NCBI GenBank assembly: GCA_023460795.1
Contig: JAEWPC010000007.1
Coordinates: forward strand, 77,909-141,908
Length of the DNA stretch: 64,000 bases
Source: Bacillota bacterium
Lineage (GTDB): Bacteria > Bacillota > Bacilli > Paenibacillales > Paenibacillaceae
Direction of reading: 5' to 3'
Shown: in pieces, positions 17,224 to 24,895 of the stretch
Position numbering within the stretch: position 1 is the first letter of the stretch
How the letters are laid out: every line of letters starts with the position of its first letter
Made by a program: the position numbers and the translations under genes
Notes under the pieces: model-generated
Databases searched by the model: none
What the model saw: the letters and a program-made list of their open reading frames with translations, nothing else
What the model was told of the DNA's origin: nothing

Positions 17224-17254
17224 TATAAACTGTACAGAGTGTACATTCTGTACA
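17224..17254 (+). promoter_or_regulatory. Promoter and TGTACA operator array of the TA operon
   Basis: TATAAA at 17224-17229 can serve as -10. TGTACA, itself a palindrome, occurs three times at exactly 9-bp spacing (17231, 17240, 17249), covering the predicted start. An alternative promoter would use the middle copy as -35 with TATGAT at 17263. In either case the array overlaps transcription initiation, as expected for autorepression by the antitoxin. Confidence 0.5.
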
Positions 17255-17288
17255 TATTTATGTATGATGGAGGTGAGGAGGGGTGTTT

Positions 17289-17705
17289 ATGCAATCGATT
17301 CTGAACGCAACGGATGTTAGAGCTAATTTTGGTGGATTCATTGATACGATTGTAAGAGAAAGACCACAAGCCATTAGGCGCAACCGAGATGTCATTATGG
17401 CATTCTCTAAGCAGCAGATGAAAGAACTGTTGTCCATCTATGAATTAACTTTCGAATACGAGCAAGACGAAGATGGCCGATACGCGGGGTCCATTGAGCA
17501 AATCGAAGATATTGTTGCAGATGGTAGCACACTCGACGAGCTTCGAATAGAATTAGCACGTCAGTTGGCAGAGTATGCGCTTGACTATGAAAATAATTAT
17601 TCTCGATATTACAATACGCCTAACCGTCGTAAGCATGCCCCATATGTGTTGAGAGTTCTCTTGGAAGACGATATTGAATCGGTGGCGCAAATGCTCCATG
17701 CCTAG
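17289..17705 (+). CDS. HicB/Phd-like hybrid antitoxin
   Basis: The 138-residue protein begins with a Phd/YefM-like DNA-binding segment (NATDVRANFGGFIDTIVRERP, about 5-45). It continues with a HicB-like domain (YEQDEDGRYAGSIEQIEDIVADG, about 57-80, then an amphipathic helix). It should bind and neutralise the small protein encoded just downstream and repress the operon. The ATG at 17289 follows GAGGAGGGG; a GTG two codons earlier is possible. The gene is A/T-rich compared with its neighbours. Confidence 0.75.
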   Translation: MQSILNATDVRANFGGFIDTIVRERPQAIRRNRDVIMAFSKQQMKELLSIYELTFEYEQDEDGRYAGSIEQIEDIVADGSTLDELRIELARQLAEYALDYENNYSRYYNTPNRRKHAPYVLRVLLEDDIESVAQMLHA

Positions 17706-17919
17706 TTGGAGCGATCTCGAGAATTTTCTAAAGCGCGACGGGGGGGTCATGGTACGGCAGAACGGGCGGGATAAAATTTACGAAAAAACCTTACCAAACG
17801 GAGAAGTGTTGCGTACAGCGGTTTCTAAAGGTACAGGTGAAATGGGTAAAGGATTATTTAATAGGATTTTAAAACAGCAATTGCGCGTTGATAAAGAGTA
17901 CTTTAATTCGAAGAAATGA
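17698..17919 (+). CDS. HicA-like toxin
   Basis: This 73-residue basic protein follows the HicA (YcfA) mRNA-interferase pattern: MPSWSDLENFLKRDGG at the start, then a VSKGTGEMGKGLFNRILKQQL-like end segment and EYFNSK. The catalytic His normally found in the early beta-strand is not apparent; the segment reads RQNGRDKIYEK. Activity may therefore differ or be lost. It overlaps the antitoxin gene by 8 bases, indicating translational coupling. Confidence 0.7.
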   Translation: MPSWSDLENFLKRDGGVMVRQNGRDKIYEKTLPNGEVLRTAVSKGTGEMGKGLFNRILKQQLRVDKEYFNSKK

Positions 17920-17953
17920 AGCTCATATGAAGAACGAAGAGAATAGACGAGGC

Positions 17954-17980
17954 AGCCGGCGATCTTGGATCGCCGGCTTT
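17954..17980. terminator. Right copy of the repeated terminator
   Basis: The same 11-bp stem and TTG loop as at 17166. On the plus strand it ends the toxin gene; on the minus strand it lies just past the stop of the GH130 gene and can serve both. Confidence 0.75.
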
Positions 17981-17985
17981 GTCTC

Positions 17986-19212
17986 TTATTTAATCCGCCT
18001 TCCTGTCTCATCGAACTTCCGAATATACGCCAATAAATCATGAAAGTTGACCCAGCAAATGCCGATCTTTTGGTCTGCCGCGCCATATGACATGATTAAA
18101 TCTTCGCCCATGACGATTCCTCCGGTCGTAAACAAGCACGGCGTCGGGTAATCCGCAGGCATTTCCCAATCCCGCTCGGCGAACATCAGACGATCCGAGC
18201 ATCGGTGGATAACGACCGGGAAATCGTCCTCCTGCTCCTTAAGGATCATGAAGGATTGCGTATACCCGAACTGGATGTCCTTCTTCGCGTGATAAGAAAC
18301 CAACCATTCTCCGTTCCCTAAGGCTAACGGCGGCCAGCTTGCGCCAACGCGATTCTCTTCCCAGTCGAATACGGGGGAAGCCAGCAGCCGATGCGTCGCT
18401 TTGGACGAGGCGAAGTCTTCTATAGATTCTGCTGCGGCCAAATAAATGGAGGGCTTCCGAACCTGCTCTCCTCCCTCGAAGGGCAGGACGTTCATCGGTC
18501 GATGCAGCATGAGATATTGCGATTTGCCCGCGATCCTCATGGTCTCGGGGAATAAGAATACGTCGCGATTATCGCTGACATGTCCCTCTGTAAGCGGGCC
18601 GACATACCGAAAGGCGCGTTCATACTCGCCTTGTCTTAACGCGTCCAAATCGAGCTTGAAGAGAACGCTGACCGTATCGTTGGATCGAGCCGTACGAATG
18701 AACGGATCCGAGTCGTCTCCTTCGAGTATCCAAGCCGGGATATATTCGAACCGCGTCTGCACCGGAGGATGTTGACTGCTAAGCCAATAGGGGCCCGGGG
18801 GGAACGCCCGGCAAGCAACCGTAACGTATAACTCGTCCTCTATATAGAAGATACGCGGGTCTTCTACGCAGCCGTTCGCATAATTCCGCACTTGATTTCC
18901 ATGAATATCCGTGATGTACACTTCGGGCTCCTCATAGCCCAGTGCGGGAGCCAGAGCAGGCCGCGAGAAGTCGGCATCCCAGGTTTCTCCTCCGTCCTTG
19001 CTCTTGGCATAACCTAGGAAAATCGGATAGGGGTCGTGGCAGCCCTCTCTTCTTCGGTGTGCCCAGGGGCCGGTTGCCCGGAAGAGCATATGAATATCGT
19101 TAGAGTCGGGATCTTTGATAATAGCCGGATTCAACACCATTCGCTCCGCCCAATCGCAACCGGGTACGGGCTCAAGCGCCGGTTTGTTTAAATAGCGAAA
19201 ATTTGGTTTCAT
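17986..19212 (-). CDS. GH130-family glycosidase or phosphorylase
   Basis: This 408-residue protein has a five-bladed propeller pattern. Family signatures are MVLNPAIIKDPDSNDIHMLFRA, a GCVEDPRIFYIEDELYVTVA segment with the predicted catalytic Asp in EDPR, and C-terminal LFTTGGIVMGEDLIMSYGAAD. GH130 enzymes phosphorolyse or hydrolyse beta-linked mannosides. No signal peptide is seen, so it should be cytoplasmic. AGGAGG precedes the ATG. It diverges from an AraC regulator. Confidence 0.8.
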   Translation of the reverse strand: MKPNFRYLNKPALEPVPGCDWAERMVLNPAIIKDPDSNDIHMLFRATGPWAHRRREGCHDPYPIFLGYAKSKDGGETWDADFSRPALAPALGYEEPEVYITDIHGNQVRNYANGCVEDPRIFYIEDELYVTVACRAFPPGPYWLSSQHPPVQTRFEYIPAWILEGDDSDPFIRTARSNDTVSVLFKLDLDALRQGEYERAFRYVGPLTEGHVSDNRDVFLFPETMRIAGKSQYLMLHRPMNVLPFEGGEQVRKPSIYLAAAESIEDFASSKATHRLLASPVFDWEENRVGASWPPLALGNGEWLVSYHAKKDIQFGYTQSFMILKEQEDDFPVVIHRCSDRLMFAERDWEMPADYPTPCLFTTGGIVMGEDLIMSYGAADQKIGICWVNFHDLLAYIRKFDETGRRIK

Positions 19213-19226
19213 CTATTCCTCCTGTA

Positions 19227-19277
19227 CGACCGAATTGGTCGGATCCCCTGTTATCTTCTTCGAAGAACCCCTATAAT
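19227..19277. promoter_or_regulatory. Divergent promoter with two palindromes
   Basis: CGACC-N5-GGTCG lies at 19227-19241. The perfect palindrome TTCTTCGAAGAA is at 19256-19267. A TATAAT -10 for the AraC gene is at 19272-19277. The second palindrome would sit in the promoter spacer, a good repressor position. Which protein binds is unknown; AraC proteins usually prefer direct repeats. Confidence 0.45.
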
Positions 19278-19315
19278 CGGTACAGAATCGACGTTAGCGG
19301 GGAGGAACCCTACCT

Positions 19316-20146
19316 ATGACGAAGCCCGTACCGCGCGGCTCCTGTATCATCTACGCGAATTATGCCACGCACACGAAGCCCCATTCCGTTAAGTTTAAAG
19401 ACGGGTTAAGCTTCTATCTGTTCCGGCTTCAGGCAGAGGGCACCTGTCGCGCGCTGGTGGCAGGGCAAACCGAGACGATCATTCCGGGCGACTTGCTCAT
19501 CTATCCTCCCGGTCAACCGTACGAACTAGACGTGCAGCCTAGACGCGCTCCGGATTCGGACGCGATTCAGCCCGCCGGAGACTATTTCTTGGCCGGCAAC
19601 GGGGAATGGCTGGACTCGTGGTGGAGCAGCCGGAGCTTGCCGACGAAGACGAATATCGGTTTCGACGATACGGTTATCACCTTATGGAAGCATATCGTCA
19701 GCGAGAAAAGAAAAGTGATGCACCATCAAGAAGAGATCATGGACTATCTGCTAAGAACGCTTTGTTTAACGCTTGAGCAAGCGATCAAGGCCAAGCAGCG
19801 GCCCAAGGAAACGGACATCGCATACAAGCTTAAGCAGTTCGTAGAAAACCATGCCCATGAATCCCTCAGCCTGGAAACCATGGCGGACTCCGTCGGATTA
19901 AGCGTCTCTCGCAGCTCTTATCTGTTCAAAGCCGCTTTCGGCCAATCGCTGTTCGCCTACTGCATTGAAGTAAGGTTAAAGCTGGCGCAGCAGCAGGTGC
20001 TCTACAGCAATCTTGCGCTAGAGCAGGTTGCCGAGAAGTCCGGCTTCCAGAGCTACCCTCATTTCAGCCGCGCGTTCCGCGAGCGATTCGGACATTCCCC
20101 GGGAGAATACCGGCGCAAGTTCGGATTCGGGTTCAATCCTTATTGA
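19316..20146 (+). CDS. AraC-family transcriptional regulator
   Basis: This 276-residue protein has an N-terminal cupin-like ligand domain (about 15-110, with IIPGDLLIYPPGQPYEL). The C-terminal double helix-turn-helix (about 175-275) includes LSLETMADSVGLSVSRSSYLF and FQSYPHFSRAFRERFGHSPGEYRR. It diverges from the GH130 gene and converges with an FAD oxidoreductase, so it probably controls local sugar metabolism. Its stop lies only 8 bases from that of the oxidoreductase. Confidence 0.88.
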   Translation: MTKPVPRGSCIIYANYATHTKPHSVKFKDGLSFYLFRLQAEGTCRALVAGQTETIIPGDLLIYPPGQPYELDVQPRRAPDSDAIQPAGDYFLAGNGEWLDSWWSSRSLPTKTNIGFDDTVITLWKHIVSEKRKVMHHQEEIMDYLLRTLCLTLEQAIKAKQRPKETDIAYKLKQFVENHAHESLSLETMADSVGLSVSRSSYLFKAAFGQSLFAYCIEVRLKLAQQQVLYSNLALEQVAEKSGFQSYPHFSRAFRERFGHSPGEYRRKFGFGFNPY

Positions 20147-20154
20147 AGCAGGGA

Positions 20155-21657
20155 TTAGGCATCCGCATACAAAACCTGATTTTCTTGATGGAGGTTGGAA
20201 CGCAGCTGCTCATACCGTACATTCTGAACGATGCCGTCCGTATCAAGTGCCAGCGAGGCTGCGGCCGCAGCCGATTGCCCCAGGATCATGAACACGGGCT
20301 CCATCCGGATCGATCCGTAGGCGGCATGGGTGGCGGACATGCATACCGGCACGATGAGATTGGTGCACTCCGCCCGTTTGGGCAGGATCGCCCGATAGCT
20401 GATCGGATAAGGCGCCGCCAATTTCACGTAAAATCCGCCCTCCGTGCTTACATGCCCGTCTTCGTTGACATAGTATTGGGTGTGGTGCGAATCCATGGCG
20501 AAGGAACCCATGCCGATGGAATCCGGCACGGACTCCTTCAGTCTGACCACATGCTCCGTTACCACGTGTTCTCCGATCATTCTACGGGATTCCCTGATGT
20601 ACAACTGGGGAGACCAATGGCCGCTATCGACGAATTCGTCGCGGGGCAAGCCCCACGGCTTATAGACCGCCCGAATGTCCTCCGGCACTCGCGGATGATT
20701 CTGGATGGTCCAGACGTAGCCTTGCTGGTAGAGGCGATGGGCATTCCACATGTGTTCCCTCGTACGATAATCCGCCTCCGCGTAACCGTGGTTCATTCCG
20801 TTGTAATCCGTGGATATGCCGCTGTTGTTATTGGAGTCCGTCTTATCCGAGGTGACCCTATTCAATTTGAAAAATTTCGAACGTTGCCCTTGCTCGATAG
20901 CGCGGAATAGGATTTCATAGTCGGCTTCGTCGTATCCTTCGGGCTTCTCGATCTCCAGGCGGTTATCCGGGTTGTTCGTTAAGCACATGCGGAAGTTATA
21001 CGCTTGAAGCTTGGCGTCCCCGTCGCCGTGGTTGCCGCCGGGGTGCGGATTGACGCGCCGAAGCAAGCCGCTCGAGGGCACGCCATTCACGACGTAAGGA
21101 TCGATCCCGGGAGGAAGCTCGTTCTCGCTGCCGTGACGAATGCCGTTCAAAGTCTCTCCGTATAGCGAATTCGACTCCCGGCCAACCCTGTAGGAAATGC
21201 CGGCTTTACCCATCAAATCCCCTTCGTATGAAGCGTCGATAAAAGCTTTGCCTCTGAAGACGGTTCCGGACTCCATGCGGATGGAGACGATCGCCGATCC
21301 TTGCTTGGTCACCCCGTCTTGCAGGTCGAGCCTTTCCCCGTACGCGACTTCGATGTCGTACTCCGTTACCCAATCTTGCAAAACCTCGAGCGCGACTTTA
21401 GGTTCGAAGAGCCAACGAGCCTCATCTTGCGAATATTTCCGAGCGACGCGACGATAAAACTCCAAGGACAGGCCGCCGATTGCTTGCTTCATCCCGATGT
21501 CCGTATCCCCCAGTCCTCCGCTGGTCAAGCCTCCGATTCGACGGCCTTGCTCGATCACGACCGTGCTTTTGCCCATTTTCCTTGCCTGCACGGCCGCCGC
21601 AATGCCCGCAGCCGTTCCTCCGTAAATGACGATATCATACCGCTTCTCCACGCTCAT
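20155..21657 (-). CDS. FAD-dependent oxidoreductase
   Basis: This is a 500-residue protein of the FAD-oxidoreductase superfamily (PF12831-like). The N-terminal dinucleotide motif is YDIVIYGGTAAGIAAAVQA, followed by EQGRRIGGLTSGGLG, and AFIDASYEGDLMGKAG is typical of the group. A C-terminal FAD segment (ARTxxx-like, IRMEPVFMILGQSAAAAA) is also present. Relatives sit in carbohydrate loci and probably oxidise a sugar or polyol; the substrate is unknown. A -10-like TATAAT is read on the minus strand at 21701-21696. The GTG two codons inside is an alternative start. Confidence 0.8.
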   Translation of the reverse strand: MSVEKRYDIVIYGGTAAGIAAAVQARKMGKSTVVIEQGRRIGGLTSGGLGDTDIGMKQAIGGLSLEFYRRVARKYSQDEARWLFEPKVALEVLQDWVTEYDIEVAYGERLDLQDGVTKQGSAIVSIRMESGTVFRGKAFIDASYEGDLMGKAGISYRVGRESNSLYGETLNGIRHGSENELPPGIDPYVVNGVPSSGLLRRVNPHPGGNHGDGDAKLQAYNFRMCLTNNPDNRLEIEKPEGYDEADYEILFRAIEQGQRSKFFKLNRVTSDKTDSNNNSGISTDYNGMNHGYAEADYRTREHMWNAHRLYQQGYVWTIQNHPRVPEDIRAVYKPWGLPRDEFVDSGHWSPQLYIRESRRMIGEHVVTEHVVRLKESVPDSIGMGSFAMDSHHTQYYVNEDGHVSTEGGFYVKLAAPYPISYRAILPKRAECTNLIVPVCMSATHAAYGSIRMEPVFMILGQSAAAAASLALDTDGIVQNVRYEQLRSNLHQENQVLYADA

Positions 21658-21980
21658 CTCCTGCCACCCCCATGATGAATTTGCTTACGATTGTTATTAT
21701 AGTTAGCTTGCCGATTAGGCGAGAATGATGAATCTTCCTTTTTCTCTTGATGGATCTTACTGTTTTCCCGTGGTCCGACAATAAAACAACGAATAAAGCC
21801 GTATTTTGCAAAATGCGACTCGTTTTCGACTTTCAGCAACCTGACAATTTATGTCAAAAGTAACAGGCTAAATGCGGCGGCTTAAACTATAATAAGTTTA
21901 CGAGTTTAGAAAACGCTTTCGCAGGGAGGGTGAACGGCGAGAACGGCAGTCTATTAAACGGAGAATAAAGGAGGTAATGA
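21658..21980. other. 323-bp A/T-rich intergenic region with two promoters and a palindrome
   Basis: It holds the leftward -10 of the FAD gene (21696-21701). A perfect palindrome ATTTTGCAAAAT lies at 21803-21814. A rightward TATAAT at 21888-21893 serves the NarL-type regulator. No small gene is supported. The palindrome could be an operator for either gene. Confidence 0.45.
21888..21921 (+). promoter_or_regulatory. Promoter of the NarL-type gene with cre-like site
   Basis: TATAAT at 21888-21893 predicts a start near 21900. AGAAAACGCTTTCG at 21908-21921 fits the cre consensus except at its two outer bases, and lies just downstream of the start, a roadblock position. Glucose repression of this regulator is inferred. 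Confidence 0.45.
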
Positions 21981-22631
21981 ATGATGATCACGGTAGTTGT
22001 CGCAGATTCGCAAAGAATCGTCTGCGAAGGCATCAAGCTGATCTTGGAGCGGGAGCCGGATATGCAAGTCGTCGGGTTCGCTTCCACGGTGGACGAGGCG
22101 GTGAGCATGTGCGAACGTTGTCGGCCTAACGTCGTATTAATGGACGCGAACATGAAATCCGCCGACGGGACGGACGGGACCGAACGTATTCTGATTCACT
22201 CCGACGGCGCGACGAAAGTCATCGTTCTATCGAAGGACGAAGAAGGCATCCTCCAGGCGATCAGTAACGGGGCCAACGGGTACGTGCTGAAGACGATCAA
22301 TTCGGAAGAGCTGATTCTGACGATCAAGAGTACCGTTCGAGGACTTAGCGTCATGCATCAAGAGGCCTTCTCCGGATTCGCGCGCCAGATGAGGAACGCT
22401 AAGAAATCGGATTCGTCGCTCAGGCAGCCATGGGATGTCAGTCTCACCAAACGCGAGCTAGAGATCATTCATCAAGTGATCGAGGGGAAGGAAAACCGGG
22501 AAATCGCCAAAAGCCTGTATATTTCCGAAGGAACCGTCAAAAACACCATTTCCGGCATTCTGAAGAAGTTAAACCTCAAAACCCGCATCCAGCTCGTCGT
22601 GTTTGCCTTGCGGAACGATATTGGCGCCTAA
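21981..22631 (+). CDS. NarL/FixJ-type response regulator, orphan
   Basis: This 216-residue protein has a receiver domain (about 1-120; phospho-acceptor Asp55 in VVLMDANM, Lys in GYVLKTI). A LuxR-type helix-turn-helix follows (about 150-212: LTKRELEIIHQVIEG, NREIAKSLYISEGTVKNTISGILKKL). The usual pair of acidic residues near residue 9 reads ADSQ, so one metal-binding acid is missing and phosphorylation may be weak. No sensor kinase is adjacent. It lies directly before the biosynthetic cluster but is separated from it by a strong terminator. AAGGAGGT precedes the ATG. Confidence 0.88.
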   Translation: MMITVVVADSQRIVCEGIKLILEREPDMQVVGFASTVDEAVSMCERCRPNVVLMDANMKSADGTDGTERILIHSDGATKVIVLSKDEEGILQAISNGANGYVLKTINSEELILTIKSTVRGLSVMHQEAFSGFARQMRNAKKSDSSLRQPWDVSLTKRELEIIHQVIEGKENREIAKSLYISEGTVKNTISGILKKLNLKTRIQLVVFALRNDIGA

Positions 22632-22657
22632 ATCGGCAACGCGAATTTCTACGAATA

Positions 22658-22697
22658 GGACATCCGGACAATCCTTATTGTCCGGATGTCCTTTTTT
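22658..22697 (+). terminator. Strong Rho-independent terminator
   Basis: A perfect 15-bp stem (22658-22672 with 22677-22691), a CCTT loop and six T. It separates the regulator from the biosynthetic cluster. The following 150 bp show no convincing promoter hexamers. Confidence 0.9.
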
Positions 22698-22845
22698 GTT
22701 GCTCCAAGTCATGGCGGACGGGCAGTCATTTCGTGACGGATAGCATCTAGGTCAGTATCCGAAGTTATTGTACCGTTGTAATACGCAGATGAAATTGTCG
22801 CAACACGATAGAACTTGTTATACGGCGGAGGAGGTGAGTGTAACG

Positions 22846-23103
22846 ATGGACATCTATGGGGCGATCGTGGAGATCGTGGCTTTGGTTTTTCGATTGGATT
22901 CGGAGCAGGTGAGAAACATGTCGGCGGATGACCCGCTCAGCACCATCGGGCTCGACTCGCTGAATTGCATGGAGATTGTCGTGAACATCGAAGAGGAGTT
23001 CGGGGTCGCGTTCCATGACGAGGAGCTGCTGCTCGATAATCTCAATACGATCAACAAGCTGTGCGCGATGGTGTCCAAGAAGCTGGAGCTCTATACGACT
23101 TGA
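22846..23103 (+). CDS. Acyl carrier protein 1
   Basis: This 85-residue carrier has the phosphopantetheine site IGLDSLN at Ser38 and the usual acidic helices (MEIVVNIEEEFGVAFHDEELL). It should carry an acyl or aminoacyl group as a thioester. The ATG at 22846 follows GGAGGAGGTGAG; the upstream in-frame extension is rejected. It is the first gene of a 16-gene co-directional cluster. The BtrJ/BtrK-like enzymes at the far end suggest it may play the part of BtrI in butirosin biosynthesis. Confidence 0.88.
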   Translation: MDIYGAIVEIVALVFRLDSEQVRNMSADDPLSTIGLDSLNCMEIVVNIEEEFGVAFHDEELLLDNLNTINKLCAMVSKKLELYTT

Positions 23104-23121
23104 GCAGAGGGAGAGAGCAAG

Positions 23122-24132
23122 ATGGCTTTGATCGAAGTGACGGATTTAGTCAAGGAATACAAGCTGAACGTTCGCAAGAAGGGCCTGTCTGGAGCGATTC
23201 GAAGCTTGCTCGTTCCGGAGTTTAAGCTGAAGCGCGCCGTCGATTCCATCAGCTTTACGATTAACCAAGGCGATACAGTCGGCTTCATCGGCCCTAACGG
23301 GGCCGGCAAATCGACGACGGTCAAGATGTTAACGGGTATTCTGGCGCCGACGTCCGGCAGCATTGCCGTAGGCGGTCTATCTCCGTTCAAGGAACGGAAG
23401 AAGAACGCGATGCGCATCGGCGTCGTCTTCGGCCAGAAGACGCAGCTGTGGTGGGATCTTCCCGTGATCGATACGTTCGACCTGCTCAGGCACATCTATC
23501 GAATCCCGGCTTCGGCGTACAAGCGCAATCTGGCCATGTTCAGCGAGATGCTCGGGCTACAGGACTTCATCAACGTGCCGGTTAGGCAGCTCAGCCTCGG
23601 CCAGAAGATGAGAGCCGACATTGCGGCGGCGCTTCTGCACGATCCGGAAATCCTTTTCTTCGACGAACCGACGATCGGACTCGACGTGGTGGCCAAGGAG
23701 AAGATCCGCGAATTCATTACGTTCGTGAACCGGGAGAAGGGCACGACGATGCTGTTCACGACGCACGATATGGACGACATCGAGAGAACGTGCAACCGCA
23801 TGATCATTATCGACAAGGGGACGAAAATATACGACGGCACCGTGGAAGACATCAAGCGAACGTACGGCAACGATCGGATTATGGTCGTGGAGTTCGGCGA
23901 GAAAGCGGATCCGATCTATATTCCCGGCGTCGAGCTGATCGATGCGAAGGACAATCGAATGTGGTTGAAATTCCATAAGGACGAAATCCAAGCGTCTCTG
24001 ATCCTGAACCGGCTCACCCAGAGATACAGCATCTCCGACTTCACCGTTCAAGAGCCGGAGATCGAGGGCATCATCAGAGACATCTATCTCGGGGGGATAC
24101 ACCTTGACAAGAGCGTATCTGGAGTTTGCTAA
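23122..24132 (+). CDS. ABC-2 exporter ATP-binding subunit
   Basis: This 336-residue ATPase has Walker A GPNGAGKST (about 60), Q-loop FGQKTQLWW, signature LSLGQKM, Walker B ILFFDEPTIGLD and switch TTHDM. The long insertion before Walker A (KGLSGAIRSLL, EFKLKRAVDSISF) is typical of ATPases paired with ABC-2 membrane_6 permeases. It overlaps the first permease gene by 29 bases. It should power export of the cluster product. Confidence 0.92.
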   Translation: MALIEVTDLVKEYKLNVRKKGLSGAIRSLLVPEFKLKRAVDSISFTINQGDTVGFIGPNGAGKSTTVKMLTGILAPTSGSIAVGGLSPFKERKKNAMRIGVVFGQKTQLWWDLPVIDTFDLLRHIYRIPASAYKRNLAMFSEMLGLQDFINVPVRQLSLGQKMRADIAAALLHDPEILFFDEPTIGLDVVAKEKIREFITFVNREKGTTMLFTTHDMDDIERTCNRMIIIDKGTKIYDGTVEDIKRTYGNDRIMVVEFGEKADPIYIPGVELIDAKDNRMWLKFHKDEIQASLILNRLTQRYSISDFTVQEPEIEGIIRDIYLGGIHLDKSVSGVC

Positions 24133-24895
24133 GAAGTCGTTCCAGAACAACATCGTGTACCGCTCGGAATATGTAGCCGGGGTCATTAACGCCATCGTTA
24201 TGATTTTCGTGAACATCGCCATCTGGCGGGCGATCTACGAGGAGGAAGGCTCGCTGGAAGGCGTGCAGTTCAAAATCCTGGCGACTTACATCGTGCTGTC
24301 CTTCCTGCTGCAAACGTTGTACGTGATGGACGAGTACTTCATCGAAGTGAAAGTCAGGAACGGTCTTGTGTCCTCGGACCTTCTCAAGCCGATCGGCTTC
24401 AGACTCTACGTCTTTTCTTACACGGTCGGCACGCTCGCGTTCCGATTCCTGATGCAGATGCTGCCGGCCCTCATCCTGTCGGTCTTCCTGTTTCATTTGC
24501 TGTCACCCTTCTCGACCGTCATGTTCCTATACTTCCTTGTGAGCGCGATTCTAGGTTACTTGGTGCTGTATAACTTGAATTTTCTGATCTGGGTGAGCTC
24601 CTTCTGGTTCTATTGGACGTTCAGTCTCGTTACGATCAAGGATGCCGCCGTCATGCTGCTCTCCGGCGCGTTGATCCCGTTCTGGTTCATGCCCGAAGGA
24701 ATGATCGATACGCTGCAGCTACTGCCGTTCGCCTCGATCTACTCGACGCCGATTCAGATTTACTTGGGAATGGTTCCGGAGGATGAAATCTTGTCCGGCT
24801 TGATTCGGCAAGCCGCGTGGGTGCTCGTGCTGTACGCGGTCGGGCACGTATTATGGAAAGCCGCTTCGAGGAAACTCGTCGTGCAGGGGGGATGA
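24104..24895 (+). CDS. ABC-2 type permease subunit A
   Basis: A 263-residue protein with six hydrophobic segments and an ABC2_membrane_6-like N-terminus (FAKKSFQNNIVYRSEYV). The TTG start lies inside the ATPase gene after GGGGGGAT. It pairs with the next permease to form the membrane channel. Confidence 0.85.
   Translation: MTRAYLEFAKKSFQNNIVYRSEYVAGVINAIVMIFVNIAIWRAIYEEEGSLEGVQFKILATYIVLSFLLQTLYVMDEYFIEVKVRNGLVSSDLLKPIGFRLYVFSYTVGTLAFRFLMQMLPALILSVFLFHLLSPFSTVMFLYFLVSAILGYLVLYNLNFLIWVSSFWFYWTFSLVTIKDAAVMLLSGALIPFWFMPEGMIDTLQLLPFASIYSTPIQIYLGMVPEDEILSGLIRQAAWVLVLYAVGHVLWKAASRKLVVQGG

Larger units (their letters stand above)
17166..17980 (+). other. Toxin-antitoxin cassette bracketed by a 27-bp direct repeat
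   Basis: The two copies of the repeat (17166-17192, 17954-17980) are identical terminator hairpins. Their left flanks also match (aatag-cgag type) with one indel and two substitutions. The 761 bp between them hold only a toxin-antitoxin pair and its promoter, and are visibly richer in A/T than the neighbours. This suggests that the pair was inserted at, and duplicated, a single bidirectional terminator that once separated the PfpI and GH130 genes. Confidence 0.55.

Noticed and set aside
17193..17953. Transposon carrying the TA genes
   Set aside because: No transposase, no terminal inverted repeats and no short target duplication other than the terminator repeat itself; it is listed as a repeat-bracketed cassette instead.
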